A DNA stretch of 64,000 bases from assembly GCA_020248945.1 (NCBI GenBank), contig JADCGQ010000022.1:1-64000 (forward strand), given 5' to 3'. This stretch comes from Rubrivivax sp. GTDB lineage: Bacteria; Pseudomonadota; Gammaproteobacteria; Burkholderiales; Burkholderiaceae_C. Below the pieces are notes generated by a model. The model was not told the origin of the DNA. It saw only the letters and a program-made list of their open reading frames with translations, and made no database searches. A program made the translations under genes and the position numbers. This document shows, piece after piece, positions 40,032-49,590 of the stretch (its first letter is position 1; each line of letters starts with the position of its first letter).

Positions 40032-41741
40032 ATGACCGATCTGTCCACCGCCCGCCACCTGCACACCGCTGCCGGCCCGCGCCCGGTGCGCGCCGCGCGC
40101 GGCAGCCAGATCAGCTGCGTCAACTGGCTGGCCGAGGCTGCCCTGCGCATGCTGCAGAACAACCTCGATCCCGAGGTGGCGGAGAACCCCGACGCGCTGG
40201 TGGTCTACGGCGGCATCGGCAAGGCCGCGCGCAACTGGGACTGTTACGAGGCCATCGTCAAGAGCTTGAAGGCGTTGAAAGCCGACGAGACCCTGCTCAT
40301 CCAGAGCGGCAAGCCGGTGGGCGTGTTCCGCACCCACGAAGACGCGCCCCGCGTGCTGCTGGCCAACAGCAACCTGGTGCCGAAGTGGGCCACCTGGGAA
40401 CACTTCTCCAAGCTCGACCAGGCCGGCCTGATGATGTACGGCCAGATGACGGCGGGCAGCTGGATCTACATCGGCAGCCAGGGCATCGTGCAGGGCACCT
40501 ACGAGACCTTCGTCGAGGCCGGCGTGCAGCACTACGGCGGCAGCCTGAAGGGCCGCTGGATCCTGACGGCGGGCCTGGGCGGCATGGGCGGCGCGCAGCC
40601 GCTGGCCGCCACGTTCGCCGGGGCCTGCAGCCTGAACATCGAGTGCCAGCAAAGCCGCATCGACTTCCGCCTGAAGAGCCGCTACGTCGACGAACAGGCG
40701 GCGGATCTCGATGACGCGCTGGCCCGCATCGCCCGCTACACCGCCGAGGGCCGCGCCATCAGCGTGGCGCTGCTGGGCAACGCGGCCGAGCTGCTGCCGG
40801 AGCTCGTCAAGCGCGCCCGCGCCGGTGGCCTGCGGCCGGACATCGTGACCGACCAGACCAGCGCCCACGATCTCGTCAACGGCTACCTGCCCGCGGGCTG
40901 GAGCGTGGCGCAATGGAAGGCCGCCGCGGCCGAGCCCGCGCAGCACGCCACGCTGCGCGAGGCCGCCGCCCGCAGCTGCGCGCAACACGTGCAGGCCATG
41001 CTCGACTTCCAGTCGCTCGGCGTGCCCACGGTGGACTACGGCAACAACATCCGCCAGGTGGCCTTCGACGCCGGCGTGAAGAACGCGTTCGACTTTCCTG
41101 GCTTCGTGCCAGCGTACGTGCGCCCGCTGTTCTGCCGCGGCAAGGGGCCGTTCCGCTGGGTGGCGCTGAGCGGAGACCCGGAAGACATCCGCAAGACCGA
41201 CGCCAAGATGAAGGAGCTGTTTCCGCAAGACGCGCACCTGCACCGCTGGCTCGACATGGCCGGCGAACGCATCGCCTTCCAGGGCCTGCCGGCGCGCATC
41301 TGCTGGATCGGCCTGGGCGAGCGCCACCGCGCCGGCCTGGCCTTCAACGAGATGGTGAGAAGCGGCGAGCTGAAGGCGCCCATCGTCATCGGCCGTGACC
41401 ACCTCGACAGCGGCAGCGTCGCCAGCCCCAACCGCGAGACCGAGGCTATGAAGGACGGGTCGGATGCCGTGAGCGACTGGCCGCTGCTGAACGCGCTGCT
41501 CAACACCGCCGGTGGCGCCACCTGGGTGAGCCTGCACCACGGCGGTGGCGTCGGCATGGGCTACTCGCAGCACAGCGGCGTGGTCATCGTGTGCGACGGC
41601 ACCGAGGCGGCGGCCAGGCGCATCGAGCGCGTGCTCTGGAACGACCCCGCCACTGGCGTGATGCGCCACGCCGACGCCGGCTACGACAGCGCGGTGCAGT
41701 GCGCGCGCGAGCAGGGCCTGAACCTGCCGATGGTCAAGTGA
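40032..41741 (+). CDS. hutU: Urocanate hydratase
   Basis: NAD-dependent enzyme that converts urocanate to 4-imidazolone-5-propionate. The 569 residues are normal for the family. The [12 protein letters not shown] nucleotide loop, [23 protein letters not shown] and the ICWIGLG motif (Cys424, probably the conserved active-site-region cysteine) are present. [16 protein letters not shown] near the C-terminus is also typical. GGAG stands seven bases before the ATG at 40032. It is the first gene of the right arm and hutH follows after 13 bases. Confidence 0.98.
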   Translation: MTDLSTARHLHTAAGPRPVRAARGSQISCVNWLAEAALRMLQNNLDPEVAENPDALVVYGGIGKAARNWDCYEAIVKSLKALKADETLLIQSGKPVGVFRTHEDAPRVLLANSNLVPKWATWEHFSKLDQAGLMMYGQMTAGSWIYIGSQGIVQGTYETFVEAGVQHYGGSLKGRWILTAGLGGMGGAQPLAATFAGACSLNIECQQSRIDFRLKSRYVDEQAADLDDALARIARYTAEGRAISVALLGNAAELLPELVKRARAGGLRPDIVTDQTSAHDLVNGYLPAGWSVAQWKAAAAEPAQHATLREAAARSCAQHVQAMLDFQSLGVPTVDYGNNIRQVAFDAGVKNAFDFPGFVPAYVRPLFCRGKGPFRWVALSGDPEDIRKTDAKMKELFPQDAHLHRWLDMAGERIAFQGLPARICWIGLGERHRAGLAFNEMVRSGELKAPIVIGRDHLDSGSVASPNRETEAMKDGSDAVSDWPLLNALLNTAGGATWVSLHHGGGVGMGYSQHSGVVIVCDGTEAAARRIERVLWNDPATGVMRHADAGYDSAVQCAREQGLNLPMVK

Positions 41742-41754
41742 AGGCCTGACCGCG

Positions 41755-43308
41755 ATGCTGCTGCGCCCTGGAGAGCTCACGCTCGAAGAACTGCAGGCGA
41801 TTCACGCCGGCCCGGATGACCGGGTGATGCCGCTGCTGCTGGACCCGCAGGCGCTGCCCGGCATCCGCGCCAGTGCGGCCGTGGTGCAGGCGGCTGCGGC
41901 GGGCGACGCGCCGGTGTACGGCGTGAACACCGGTTTCGGCAAGCTGGCGTCCACGCGCATCAGCAGCGAAGACCTGGCCACGCTGCAATGGAACCTGATC
42001 CGCAGCCACAGCGTGGGCGTGGGTGCGCCGCTGGCGCCTGCGGTGGTGCGGCTGATGCTGGCGCTGAAGGCAGCCAGCCTGGGGCGTGGGCACAGCGGCG
42101 TGCGGCCGGTGGTCATCGACAGCCTGCTGGCGGTGCACAACGCCGGCCTCGTGCCCTTCGTGCCCAGCCAGGGCAGCGTCGGCGCCAGTGGCGACCTGGC
42201 GCCGCTGTCGCACATGACGCTGGCGCTGATGGGCGAGGGCTTCTTCCTGCGTGCCGACGGCAGCCGTGAGCCCGCAGCCGCAGCCCTGGCGCGCTGCCGC
42301 ATCGCGCCGCTGCAGCTGGCGGCCAAGGAAGGCCTGGCGCTGATCAACGGCACGCAGACCAGCACCGCGCTGGCGCTGCACGCGCTGTTCGCCTTCGAGC
42401 CGGTGCTCGAGAGCGCACTGGTGGTGGGCGCGCTGACGGTGGACGCCGCGCGTGGCAGCGACGGGCCGTTCGACCCGCGCATCCACGCGCTGCGCGGCCA
42501 GCCGGGGCAGATCGACGTGGCGCAGTACTACCGCGCGCTGCTGGCCGGCAGCGCCATCCGCGCCTCGCACGCCGAAGGCGACGACCGCGTGCAGGACCCG
42601 TACTGCCTGCGCTGCCAGCCCCAGGTGGTGGGCGCCTGCCTCGATCAGCTGCGCCACGCGGCCAAAGTGCTGCTGATCGAGGCCAACGCCGTCACCGACA
42701 ACCCGCTCGTCTTTGCGGAAGATGGCGCCATGGTCTCCGGCGGCAACTTCCACGCCGAGCCCGTGGCGCTGGCCGCCGACGCGATGGCCAACGCCATCGC
42801 CGAAGTGGGCGCCATCGCCGAGCGGCGCATCGCCATGCTCATCGACAGCAGCGTGTCGCGCCTGCCGCCCTTCCTGACGCCCAACGCCGGCCTCAACAGC
42901 GGCTTCATGATCGCCCACGTCACGGCGGCCAGCCTGGCCAGCGAGAACAAGAGCCTGGCGCACCCGGCCAGCGTCGACAGCCTGCCGACCAGCGCCAACC
43001 AGGAAGACCATGTCTCGATGGCCACCTTCGCGGCGCGGCGGCTGCAGCCCATGATCGACAACGTGGGCCACATCCTCGGCATCGAGCTGCTGGCCGCGGC
43101 GCAGGGCGTGGACTTCCTGCGCCCGCTGCAGAGTTCGCCGGCGCTGGAACAGGTGCACGCCCTGTTGCGTGCGCAGTGCCCCACGATGATGCAGGACCGC
43201 TATCTCGCGCCCGACATCGAGGCCGCCACCGCGCTGGTGCGCGGCGGTGCGCTCGGCGCGGTGTTCCGTAACCTGCCCGACCTTCCGGCCTTGTGGGTGC
43301 CGGCCTGA
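41755..43308 (+). CDS. hutH: Histidine ammonia-lyase
   Basis: Deaminates L-histidine to urocanate. It is 517 residues and carries the self-made MIO electrophile from Ala144-Ser145-Gly146 in [34 protein letters not shown] and [11 protein letters not shown] are family motifs. It lies 13 bases after hutU, and its final base is also the first base of the esterase start codon (TGATG), so translation is coupled. It starts the pathway whose later steps are in the left arm. Confidence 0.98.
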   Translation: MLLRPGELTLEELQAIHAGPDDRVMPLLLDPQALPGIRASAAVVQAAAAGDAPVYGVNTGFGKLASTRISSEDLATLQWNLIRSHSVGVGAPLAPAVVRLMLALKAASLGRGHSGVRPVVIDSLLAVHNAGLVPFVPSQGSVGASGDLAPLSHMTLALMGEGFFLRADGSREPAAAALARCRIAPLQLAAKEGLALINGTQTSTALALHALFAFEPVLESALVVGALTVDAARGSDGPFDPRIHALRGQPGQIDVAQYYRALLAGSAIRASHAEGDDRVQDPYCLRCQPQVVGACLDQLRHAAKVLLIEANAVTDNPLVFAEDGAMVSGGNFHAEPVALAADAMANAIAEVGAIAERRIAMLIDSSVSRLPPFLTPNAGLNSGFMIAHVTAASLASENKSLAHPASVDSLPTSANQEDHVSMATFAARRLQPMIDNVGHILGIELLAAAQGVDFLRPLQSSPALEQVHALLRAQCPTMMQDRYLAPDIEAATALVRGGALGAVFRNLPDLPALWVPA

Positions 43309-44495
43309 TGCAGAGCTTGCTGCGTGGCCTGCTGGGGGCGCTGCTGGCCCTGGCGGCCAGCGCAGCCGTCGCGCAGCCGGTGAGCGTGCGCTTCGAGGCC
43401 GACCTGCGCCACGAGCTCGCCGCCGGCCGCTTCGATCCTGCGCGTGACCGTGTCGAACTGCGCGGCGGCTTTGCGCCGCTGTCGTGGACGCAGGGCCTGC
43501 CGATGCAGTCGCAGGCCGATGGCCGTTGGGCCGTGAGCGTGGACTTTCCGCGTCGCCCGGCCGGCGGGCAACCCGTGCCGCACAAGTTCCGCGTCGTGCG
43601 CGCGGGCCAGGGCGCTGACGAGGGCTGGGAGCCCGGCTACAACCACGTGGCGCTTCTGGCCAGCCCGTCGCCGGTGGTGGCCCGTGTGTTCGGCAGCCCG
43701 GCTGCGCCGGTGCCCAGCCGCATCACCGGCACGCTGGTGACGCTGGAGCCCGAAGCGGGCAGCCGGCATCCGCTCGCGCGCCCCGTTTGGGTGTGGCTGC
43801 CACCCGGCTACGAGCGTGACACCGCGCGCCGCTACCCCGTGCTCTATCTGCACGACGGCCAGAACATGTTCGACGCGCGCAGCGCAGGCGCCGAGTGGGG
43901 CATCGACGAGACGGCCCAAGGCTTGATCGAGGCAAGGGCCATCGCGCCCTTCATCGCCGTGGGCGTGCCCAGCGGCCGCGACCGGGTACGCGACCTCACG
44001 CCCACCGCCGACCGGCGCCACGGCGGCGGCGGCCTGCCGGCCTACGCGGCCTGGCTGCTCGACGAACTCAAGCCGCAGATCGACCGCCGCTTCCGCACGC
44101 GGCCCGAGGCGATGCACACGGCGGTGGGCGGCTCGTCGCTAGGCGGCGTGGCCTCGTTGTGGATGGTGCTGCACCGGGCCGATCGCGTGGGTGCGGCGCT
44201 CGTGGTCTCGCCGTCGATGTGGTGGGACGACTTCCTGCCGCGCCGCGACGTGCGCGCCACGCCCGCGCCCGCGCCGCTGCCACGCGTATGGCTCGACATG
44301 GGCGTGCACGAAGGCGAGGGCGTGTTCGCCGAGAGCCGGCTGCTGCGCGACGCGCTGCTGGCCCGCGGCTGGGACGGCACGAAGCTCGCTTATGTCGAAG
44401 ACACCGATGGCCGCCACGACGAGCTCACCTGGGCTGCGCGCGTGGACGGCATGTTGAGATTCCTGTTCCCACCCAACCCGGAGGATCGTCCATGA
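43308..44495 (+). CDS. Secreted esterase of the enterochelin-esterase/Esterase-D type
   Basis: A 395-residue protein with a cleavable signal peptide (about 1-22, ending AVAQP). An N-terminal beta-sandwich-like part of about 110 residues follows, then an alpha/beta-hydrolase domain (PF00756-like). The domain shows VWLPPGYERD, YLHDGQNMFD, IAVGVPSGRDR, nucleophile Ser277 in VGGSSLGGVASL and a late DGRHDE histidine. It is expected in the periplasm. Its start is fused to the hutH stop and its stop overlaps the binding-protein gene (ATGA), so it is firmly within the right hut arm. The substrate is unknown. It may release an imidazole compound from an ester or conjugate before uptake. Confidence 0.82.
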   Translation: MQSLLRGLLGALLALAASAAVAQPVSVRFEADLRHELAAGRFDPARDRVELRGGFAPLSWTQGLPMQSQADGRWAVSVDFPRRPAGGQPVPHKFRVVRAGQGADEGWEPGYNHVALLASPSPVVARVFGSPAAPVPSRITGTLVTLEPEAGSRHPLARPVWVWLPPGYERDTARRYPVLYLHDGQNMFDARSAGAEWGIDETAQGLIEARAIAPFIAVGVPSGRDRVRDLTPTADRRHGGGGLPAYAAWLLDELKPQIDRRFRTRPEAMHTAVGGSSLGGVASLWMVLHRADRVGAALVVSPSMWWDDFLPRRDVRATPAPAPLPRVWLDMGVHEGEGVFAESRLLRDALLARGWDGTKLAYVEDTDGRHDELTWAARVDGMLRFLFPPNPEDRP

Positions 44496-45439
44496 AGAAG
44501 TCTCTGCTCGCACTGGCCCTGGCCACTTTCGCCACCCTGCCGGCCCTGGCCCAGGAGACCAAGGTCGCCATCGGCATCAGTGGCTGGACCGGCTTTGCGC
44601 CGCTGACGCTGGCCAAGGAGGCAGGCCTCTTCAAGAAGCACGGGCTGGACGTGACGATCAAGAAGATCCCGCAGAAGGACCGTCACCTGGCCATCGCCAG
44701 CGGCGACATCCAGTGCGCCGCCACCACGGTGGAGACCTGGATCGTCTGGAACGCCAACGGCGTGGCCACGACGCAGATCTTCCAGCTCGACAAGAGCTTC
44801 GGCGCCGACGGCATGGTGGTCAAGCCCGGCATCAACAGCATCCGGGAGCTGAAGGGCAAGACCGTGGCCGCCAGCGCGCCCGGCACGGCGCCGTACTTCA
44901 CGCTGGCCTGGATGCTGGCCAAGAACGGCATGACGCTGAAGGACGTGAACATCGTCAACCTCGAGCCGCAGGCCGCGGCCAACGCCATCATCGCCGGCAC
45001 CGCGAACCTCGACGCGGCCATGACCTACGAGCCCTTCCTGAGCGCTGTGCGCGCCAACCCGGCGGCCGGCAAGATCATCGCCACCACGCTCGACTACCCG
45101 ATGGTCATGGACACCTTCGGCTGCACGCCCAAGTTCCTGGCCGACAACGCCGCCGCCGCGCAGGGCCTGGCCAACGCCTACTTCGACGCGCTGGCCATGA
45201 TCAAGGCCGAGCCGAAGAAGAGCTTCGAGATCATGGGCGCCGACGTCAAGCAGACGGGCGAGGCCTTCGAGAAGAGCCAGGCCTTTCTGCGCTGGCAGGA
45301 CAAGGCGGCGAACCAGAAGTTCTTCGCCGGCGAGCACGCGCAGTTCAGCAAGGAAGCGGCCGATCTGCTGCTGGCCGCCGGCATCATCCGGCAGCTGCCC
45401 GACCTGACCAAGCTGGCCGACACCCGCTTCATCAAGTGA
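44492..45439 (+). CDS. ABC transporter periplasmic binding protein, NitT/TauT (NMT1/THI5-like)
   Basis: A 315-residue binding protein with a signal peptide (residues 1-20, ending ALAQE). The mature part matches the SsuA/NMT1 group: GWTGFAPLTLAKEAGLFKKHGL, AASGD-like IASGDIQCAATT, LKGKTVAASAPGTAP and an AAANAIIAGTANLDAAMTYEP cleft segment. GGAGGA precedes the ATG, which overlaps the esterase stop. The family binds sulfonates, nitrate, pyrimidines or other small acids. Its place in the hut transcript suggests histidine, urocanate or a derivative, but the sequence alone does not show this. Confidence 0.9.
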   Translation: MKKSLLALALATFATLPALAQETKVAIGISGWTGFAPLTLAKEAGLFKKHGLDVTIKKIPQKDRHLAIASGDIQCAATTVETWIVWNANGVATTQIFQLDKSFGADGMVVKPGINSIRELKGKTVAASAPGTAPYFTLAWMLAKNGMTLKDVNIVNLEPQAAANAIIAGTANLDAAMTYEPFLSAVRANPAAGKIIATTLDYPMVMDTFGCTPKFLADNAAAAQGLANAYFDALAMIKAEPKKSFEIMGADVKQTGEAFEKSQAFLRWQDKAANQKFFAGEHAQFSKEAADLLLAAGIIRQLPDLTKLADTRFIK

Positions 45440-45449
45440 CCGTTCTCCT

Positions 45450-46229
45450 GTGAAGCCGCTCGTGCCGGTGTCGCCCGGCGCACGCGTTGCGCTGGGCGTC
45501 AGCTTCTTCGTCGTCTTCGTGGCCGTCTGGGCCGCCGTCACCTTTGGCGGCCTGGTGCCGAAGATCTTTCTCGCCGACCCGCTGCAGATGCTCAAGGGCG
45601 GCTGGCTGCTGCTCACCGAGATGGACTTTGCGCACGACATCGGCATGACGGTGTGGCGCGTGGTGGGCGGCTTCGTCATCGCCGCGGCACTGGCCTTGCC
45701 GCTGGGCGTGCTGATGGGCGCGTACAAGCCCATCGAGGCCTTCTTCGAGCCCTTCATCAGCTTCGCGCGCTACCTGCCGGCGAGCGCCTTCATCCCGCTG
45801 CTCATCCTGTGGGTGGGCATCGGCGAGGCGCAGAAGCTGGCGGTCATCTTCATCGGCAGCTTCTTCCAGCTGGTGCTGATGATCGCGGTGACCGTGGGCA
45901 ACACCCGGCGCGATCTGGTCGAGGCCGCCTACACGCTGGGCGTGAAGGACGGCTCGCTGATCCGCCGCGTGCTGATTCCCGGCGCGGCGCCCGAGATCGC
46001 CGAGACACTGCGCATGGTGCTGGGCTGGGCCTGGACGTACGTGATCGTGGCCGAGCTGATCGGCGCCAGCAGCGGCATCGGCCACATGATCACCGACAGC
46101 CAGGCGCTGCTGGCCACCGACCAGATCATCTTCGGCATCATCGTCATCGGCCTCATCGGGCTGGTGAGCGACTTCGCCTTCAAGGCCGCGAACCGGCGGC
46201 TCTTTCCGTGGGCGCAGCTCGGTCGATGA
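45450..46229 (+). CDS. ABC transporter permease, NitT/TauT type
   Basis: A 259-residue inner-membrane permease with about six hydrophobic segments and the coupling motif in VEAAYTLGVKDGSLIRRVLIPGAAPEIAE (EAA loop). AKSWK-like elements are typical of SsuC/TauC. The start is GTG at 45450, ten bases after the binding-protein stop. The stop overlaps the ATPase ATG (ATGA). It forms the channel of the importer at the end of the right hut arm. Confidence 0.92.
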   Translation: MKPLVPVSPGARVALGVSFFVVFVAVWAAVTFGGLVPKIFLADPLQMLKGGWLLLTEMDFAHDIGMTVWRVVGGFVIAAALALPLGVLMGAYKPIEAFFEPFISFARYLPASAFIPLLILWVGIGEAQKLAVIFIGSFFQLVLMIAVTVGNTRRDLVEAAYTLGVKDGSLIRRVLIPGAAPEIAETLRMVLGWAWTYVIVAELIGASSGIGHMITDSQALLATDQIIFGIIVIGLIGLVSDFAFKAANRRLFPWAQLGR

Positions 46230-47011
46230 AGCCCATCCTCCGCATCCGCGGCGTCGAGCGCCGCTTCGCTTCGGCCACAGGTTCGACGCTCGCGCTGCAG
46301 GCCACCGACCTGGACGTGGCCGAGAACGACTTCATCACCATCCTCGGCCCCAGCGGCTGCGGCAAGAGCACGCTGCTGCGCATCGTGGCCGGGCTCGACC
46401 ACCAGACCGCCGGCGAGGTGCTGCTCGACGGCCGGCGCATCGAGGGCCCGGGCGCCGACCGCGGCATGGTGTTCCAGAGCTACACGCTGTTCCCTTGGTT
46501 GAACGTGCTCGACAACGTCTGCTTCGGCCTGCGCGAGCGGGGCCTGCCACGGGCGCAGCAGCTCGAGCTGGCGCAGGGCTTCATCGCCCAGGTGGGCCTG
46601 AAGGGCTTCGAGCGGCACTTCCCCAAGCAACTCTCGGGCGGCATGCAGCAGCGCACGGCCATCGCCCGCGCGCTGGCCAACGACCCGCGCATGCTGCTGA
46701 TGGACGAGCCCTTCGGCGCGCTCGACCACCAGACACGCGAGCTGATGCAGGAGCTGCTGCTGGGCATCTGGGAGCGCCAGCGCAAGACGGTGCTGTTCGT
46801 CACCCACGACATCGACGAGGCCGTCTTCATGGGCAGCCGCGTGGTGGTGATGAGCGCGCGGCCGGGCCGCATCAAGCTGCAGCGCGAGATCGAGCTGCCG
46901 CACCCGCGGCACTACTCGGTGAAGACGACGCCGGCCTTCGCCGCGCTGAAGGCCGAGCTGACGGAGGCCGTGCGCGCCGAGGTCATTGCGGCGCAGGCGC
47001 TCACACCTTGA
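46226..47011 (+). CDS. ABC transporter ATPase, NitT/TauT type
   Basis: A 261-residue nucleotide-binding subunit. Walker A is GPSGCGKST, the Q-loop is MVFQSYTLFPWL, the signature is LSGGMQQR, Walker B is MLLMDEPFGALD, and the H-loop is VTHDIDEA. The C-terminus is the short form usual for SsuB/TauB. It is translationally coupled to the permease. Its last 11 bases overlap the end of the convergent GGDEF-EAL gene, which marks the right boundary of the hut supercluster. Confidence 0.95.
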   Translation: MKPILRIRGVERRFASATGSTLALQATDLDVAENDFITILGPSGCGKSTLLRIVAGLDHQTAGEVLLDGRRIEGPGADRGMVFQSYTLFPWLNVLDNVCFGLRERGLPRAQQLELAQGFIAQVGLKGFERHFPKQLSGGMQQRTAIARALANDPRMLLMDEPFGALDHQTRELMQELLLGIWERQRKTVLFVTHDIDEAVFMGSRVVVMSARPGRIKLQREIELPHPRHYSVKTTPAFAALKAELTEAVRAEVIAAQALTP

Positions 47012-49388
47012 TCCCGACGTCGGTCTGTGCGCGGCGCGCCAGGAAACTCGGCACCTCGCTGGCCGGCATCGGACGCGCGATCAGATAGCCCTGGATCGAG
47101 TTGCAGCCGTGGCGGCGCAGTGCTTCGGCCTGCGCGGGCATTTCCACGCCCTCGGCCACGGTGTGCAGCTTCAGCGAGCGGCCGAGACCGACGATCATGC
47201 CGACGATGGCGTCGGCGTCGCTGCGGCTGAGCATGTCGCGCACGAAGCTGCGGTCGATCTTCAGCGTGTCGAAAGGGTAGCGGCGCAGGTAGGCCAGTGC
47301 CGAGTAGCCGGTACCGAAGTCGTCGAGCGCCAGGCGTGCGCCGGCGGCGTGCAGCGCGCGGATGCTTTCGGCGGCGCCGGCGCCTTCCTGCAGGAAGGCG
47401 GACTCGGTGATCTCGATCTCCAGTCGCGAAGGCGCAAGCCCGGCGGCGCTGGTGGCTTCCCGCACGACGGCGGGCAGGTCGCTGGCCATCACCTGCACGG
47501 GCGACACGTTCACCGACAGGGTGATGGACGACGGCCAGCGCGCCGCCTCGGCGCAGGCCTGACGCAGCACCCAGCGGCCGATTTCGGGCATCAGGCCGCT
47601 GTCCTCCGCCACGGGCACGAACTCCGAGGGCGAGACCACGCCCAGCACCGGGTGGTGCCAGCGCAGCAGCGCCTCGAAGCCGATCACACGGTTGTCGGCC
47701 AGCGCCACCAGCGGCTGGTAGACCAGGCTCAGCTCGTGCCCGGCCAGCGCGCTTCGCAAGGCCTGCTCCACCAGCTGTCGGCGCTGGGCGGACTGGGCCA
47801 TGTCGGCCGAGAAGAAGCGCAGCGTGCCGCGGCCTTCGGCCTTGGCGGCGTACAACGCCTGGTCGGCGTTGCGCAGCAGTGCTTCGGTATCAGCCTCGGC
47901 CTCGTCGGCCATCGCCGCGCCGATGCTGCAGCCCACCACCAGCTGCGAGCTGCCCACGGCGTACGGTTGCGACAGTGTCTCGACCAGGCGCTGCGCCAAG
48001 GCGTGCACTTCGCGCCGATCGGCCACCTGGCGCAGCAGCACCGCGAACTCGTCGCCGCCCATGCGCGCCACGGTGTCGGCGCGGCGCACGGTGCTCTGCA
48101 GGCGGCGCGCCACCTCGCGCAGCAGCTCGTCGCCGACCGCATGGCCGAGCGTGTCGTTGACGTTCTTGAAGTGGTCGAGATCCAGGCCCAGCAGCGCGGT
48201 GTGCGGCGGCCAGCTGCTGCCGCCCTGCAGCAGCTCGGTCAGCTCCTGGCGGAACTGGTGGCGGTTGCGCAGGCCGGTGAGGGTGTCGTTGTGCGCCAGC
48301 CAGCGCAGCTGCCGGTGGGCGCTGTGGGCCGCGGTGACGTCGGCGATGACGCCGCGCCAGCCGGCGGCGCGGCCCCCTTCGTCGGTGAGCGGCTTGGCGC
48401 TGAGCTGCCACCAGCGGGCGTGGTCGGCCACGTGCACGGCCAGCAGCTGGTCGCGGAACGGCGCGCCATCGGCGAGGCGGCTGCGCAGATCGGCCAGGTG
48501 GAGGTGGGCCTCGTGGGCTGGGGGCGTGATGGCGGCCAGCAACACCCCCAGCTCGCGGCCCTGCAGCGCTTCGGCCGGTTGGCCGAGCAGCGTTGCCAGC
48601 CGATCCGAGACGGCCCGCAGGCGGCCCTGGGCGTCGATCTCCCACAGCACGTCGGAGGCGTTCTCGGCAAAGTCGCGCAGCGGCAGGCCGACGATCTCGC
48701 CCTGGCGTCCGGCGTCGGCCTCGGCCATCAGGCGCGCGCCGAACAGGCGCGCGGTGGCCCACACGGTGGCCATCACCACGGCCGTGTAGCTGAGCAGCAG
48801 CAGCGCGATCAAGGGCGCCAGCGCCAGGCCCGACATCGCCAGGGCCAGGGCGCCGCCGATCCCGAGCACGCTCACGTAGGCCAGCCCGGCCGTGGGCACG
48901 GTGGCGAGCAGGAAGCCGCCGCCGCACATCATGCCGGCCGTCACCACCGAGGCCAGCAGCTGGTGTTCGGGCTGGCCGCCGGGCAGTACCAGCACCGGCA
49001 GCGCGGCCCAGGCGCCGGCGAGAAGGGCACTGTGCAGCGTGAGCCGCTTCAGCGCCCGTAGCGACGCATTGGGCTGCGGGCCCCGGCGCTGTGCGCGCCA
49101 CCAGCCGACCAGCCCCTGTGCCGACATCATTGCCACCACCAGGCCCCAGACGACGAGGTCGCGGCGCGTCAGACGTGGGTCCAGTGCCATCAGCACGGCG
49201 AGCGCGTTCACGAGGTTGGCCACCATGGCCAGCCGGGTGAGCTTTTGCACCGCCTGCATCTGGCGCGCGCGGAAACGGCTGGCCAGCGACTCGTCGACCC
49301 GATAGGGCTCGATCCAGCGCAGCCAGCCCCTTTGCGGCCCGAGCGGCGGCGCGTTCGCGCGCCGTGCGGGGTGGTCACTGTGCTGCAT
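47001..49388 (-). CDS. Membrane PAS-GGDEF-EAL protein (c-di-GMP turnover)
   Basis: A 795-residue protein. About six hydrophobic segments lie between residues 50 and 212, then a PAS domain (about 235-350), a GGDEF domain (360-520) with intact GGDEF at 444-448 and an RRAD inhibitory site five residues before it, and an EAL domain (535-785) with EAL Glu572 (GFEALLRW), LSVNVSP, EITES and DDFGTGYS. Both catalytic motifs look intact, so it could make or break c-di-GMP. The ATG at 49388 was chosen over an upstream in-frame codon at 49445 with unlikely residues. It is not RpfR-like, as it lacks that protein's N-terminal signal domain. Confidence 0.9.
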   Translation of the reverse strand: MQHSDHPARRANAPPLGPQRGWLRWIEPYRVDESLASRFRARQMQAVQKLTRLAMVANLVNALAVLMALDPRLTRRDLVVWGLVVAMMSAQGLVGWWRAQRRGPQPNASLRALKRLTLHSALLAGAWAALPVLVLPGGQPEHQLLASVVTAGMMCGGGFLLATVPTAGLAYVSVLGIGGALALAMSGLALAPLIALLLLSYTAVVMATVWATARLFGARLMAEADAGRQGEIVGLPLRDFAENASDVLWEIDAQGRLRAVSDRLATLLGQPAEALQGRELGVLLAAITPPAHEAHLHLADLRSRLADGAPFRDQLLAVHVADHARWWQLSAKPLTDEGGRAAGWRGVIADVTAAHSAHRQLRWLAHNDTLTGLRNRHQFRQELTELLQGGSSWPPHTALLGLDLDHFKNVNDTLGHAVGDELLREVARRLQSTVRRADTVARMGGDEFAVLLRQVADRREVHALAQRLVETLSQPYAVGSSQLVVGCSIGAAMADEAEADTEALLRNADQALYAAKAEGRGTLRFFSADMAQSAQRRQLVEQALRSALAGHELSLVYQPLVALADNRVIGFEALLRWHHPVLGVVSPSEFVPVAEDSGLMPEIGRWVLRQACAEAARWPSSITLSVNVSPVQVMASDLPAVVREATSAAGLAPSRLEIEITESAFLQEGAGAAESIRALHAAGARLALDDFGTGYSALAYLRRYPFDTLKIDRSFVRDMLSRSDADAIVGMIVGLGRSLKLHTVAEGVEMPAQAEALRRHGCNSIQGYLIARPMPASEVPSFLARRAQTDVGIKV

Positions 49389-49590
49389 CGATGTGAAGGG
49401 CGTGGGTGCCGATTGCCTCGGAGCTACGGGCCGGGCTGGAAGCACGTCCTATCGCTGGCAATCGGACGAAATCTGACAGACTTGAGGGCCATGGCAATGC
49501 TCCCACCCGAGATTCCCTCCCGAACGGGCACGACCGCACGCCTGACTCCTGGGCTGACGGTTCTGCGCGGCCCGACATGAGCAAGCGCGC

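Noticed and set aside
47001..49388. RpfR-type receptor for the RpfF-like product
   Set aside because: The protein does have PAS-GGDEF-EAL, but its N-terminus is a six-helix membrane region rather than the soluble RpfF-interacting domain of RpfR, and it is 28 kb away.
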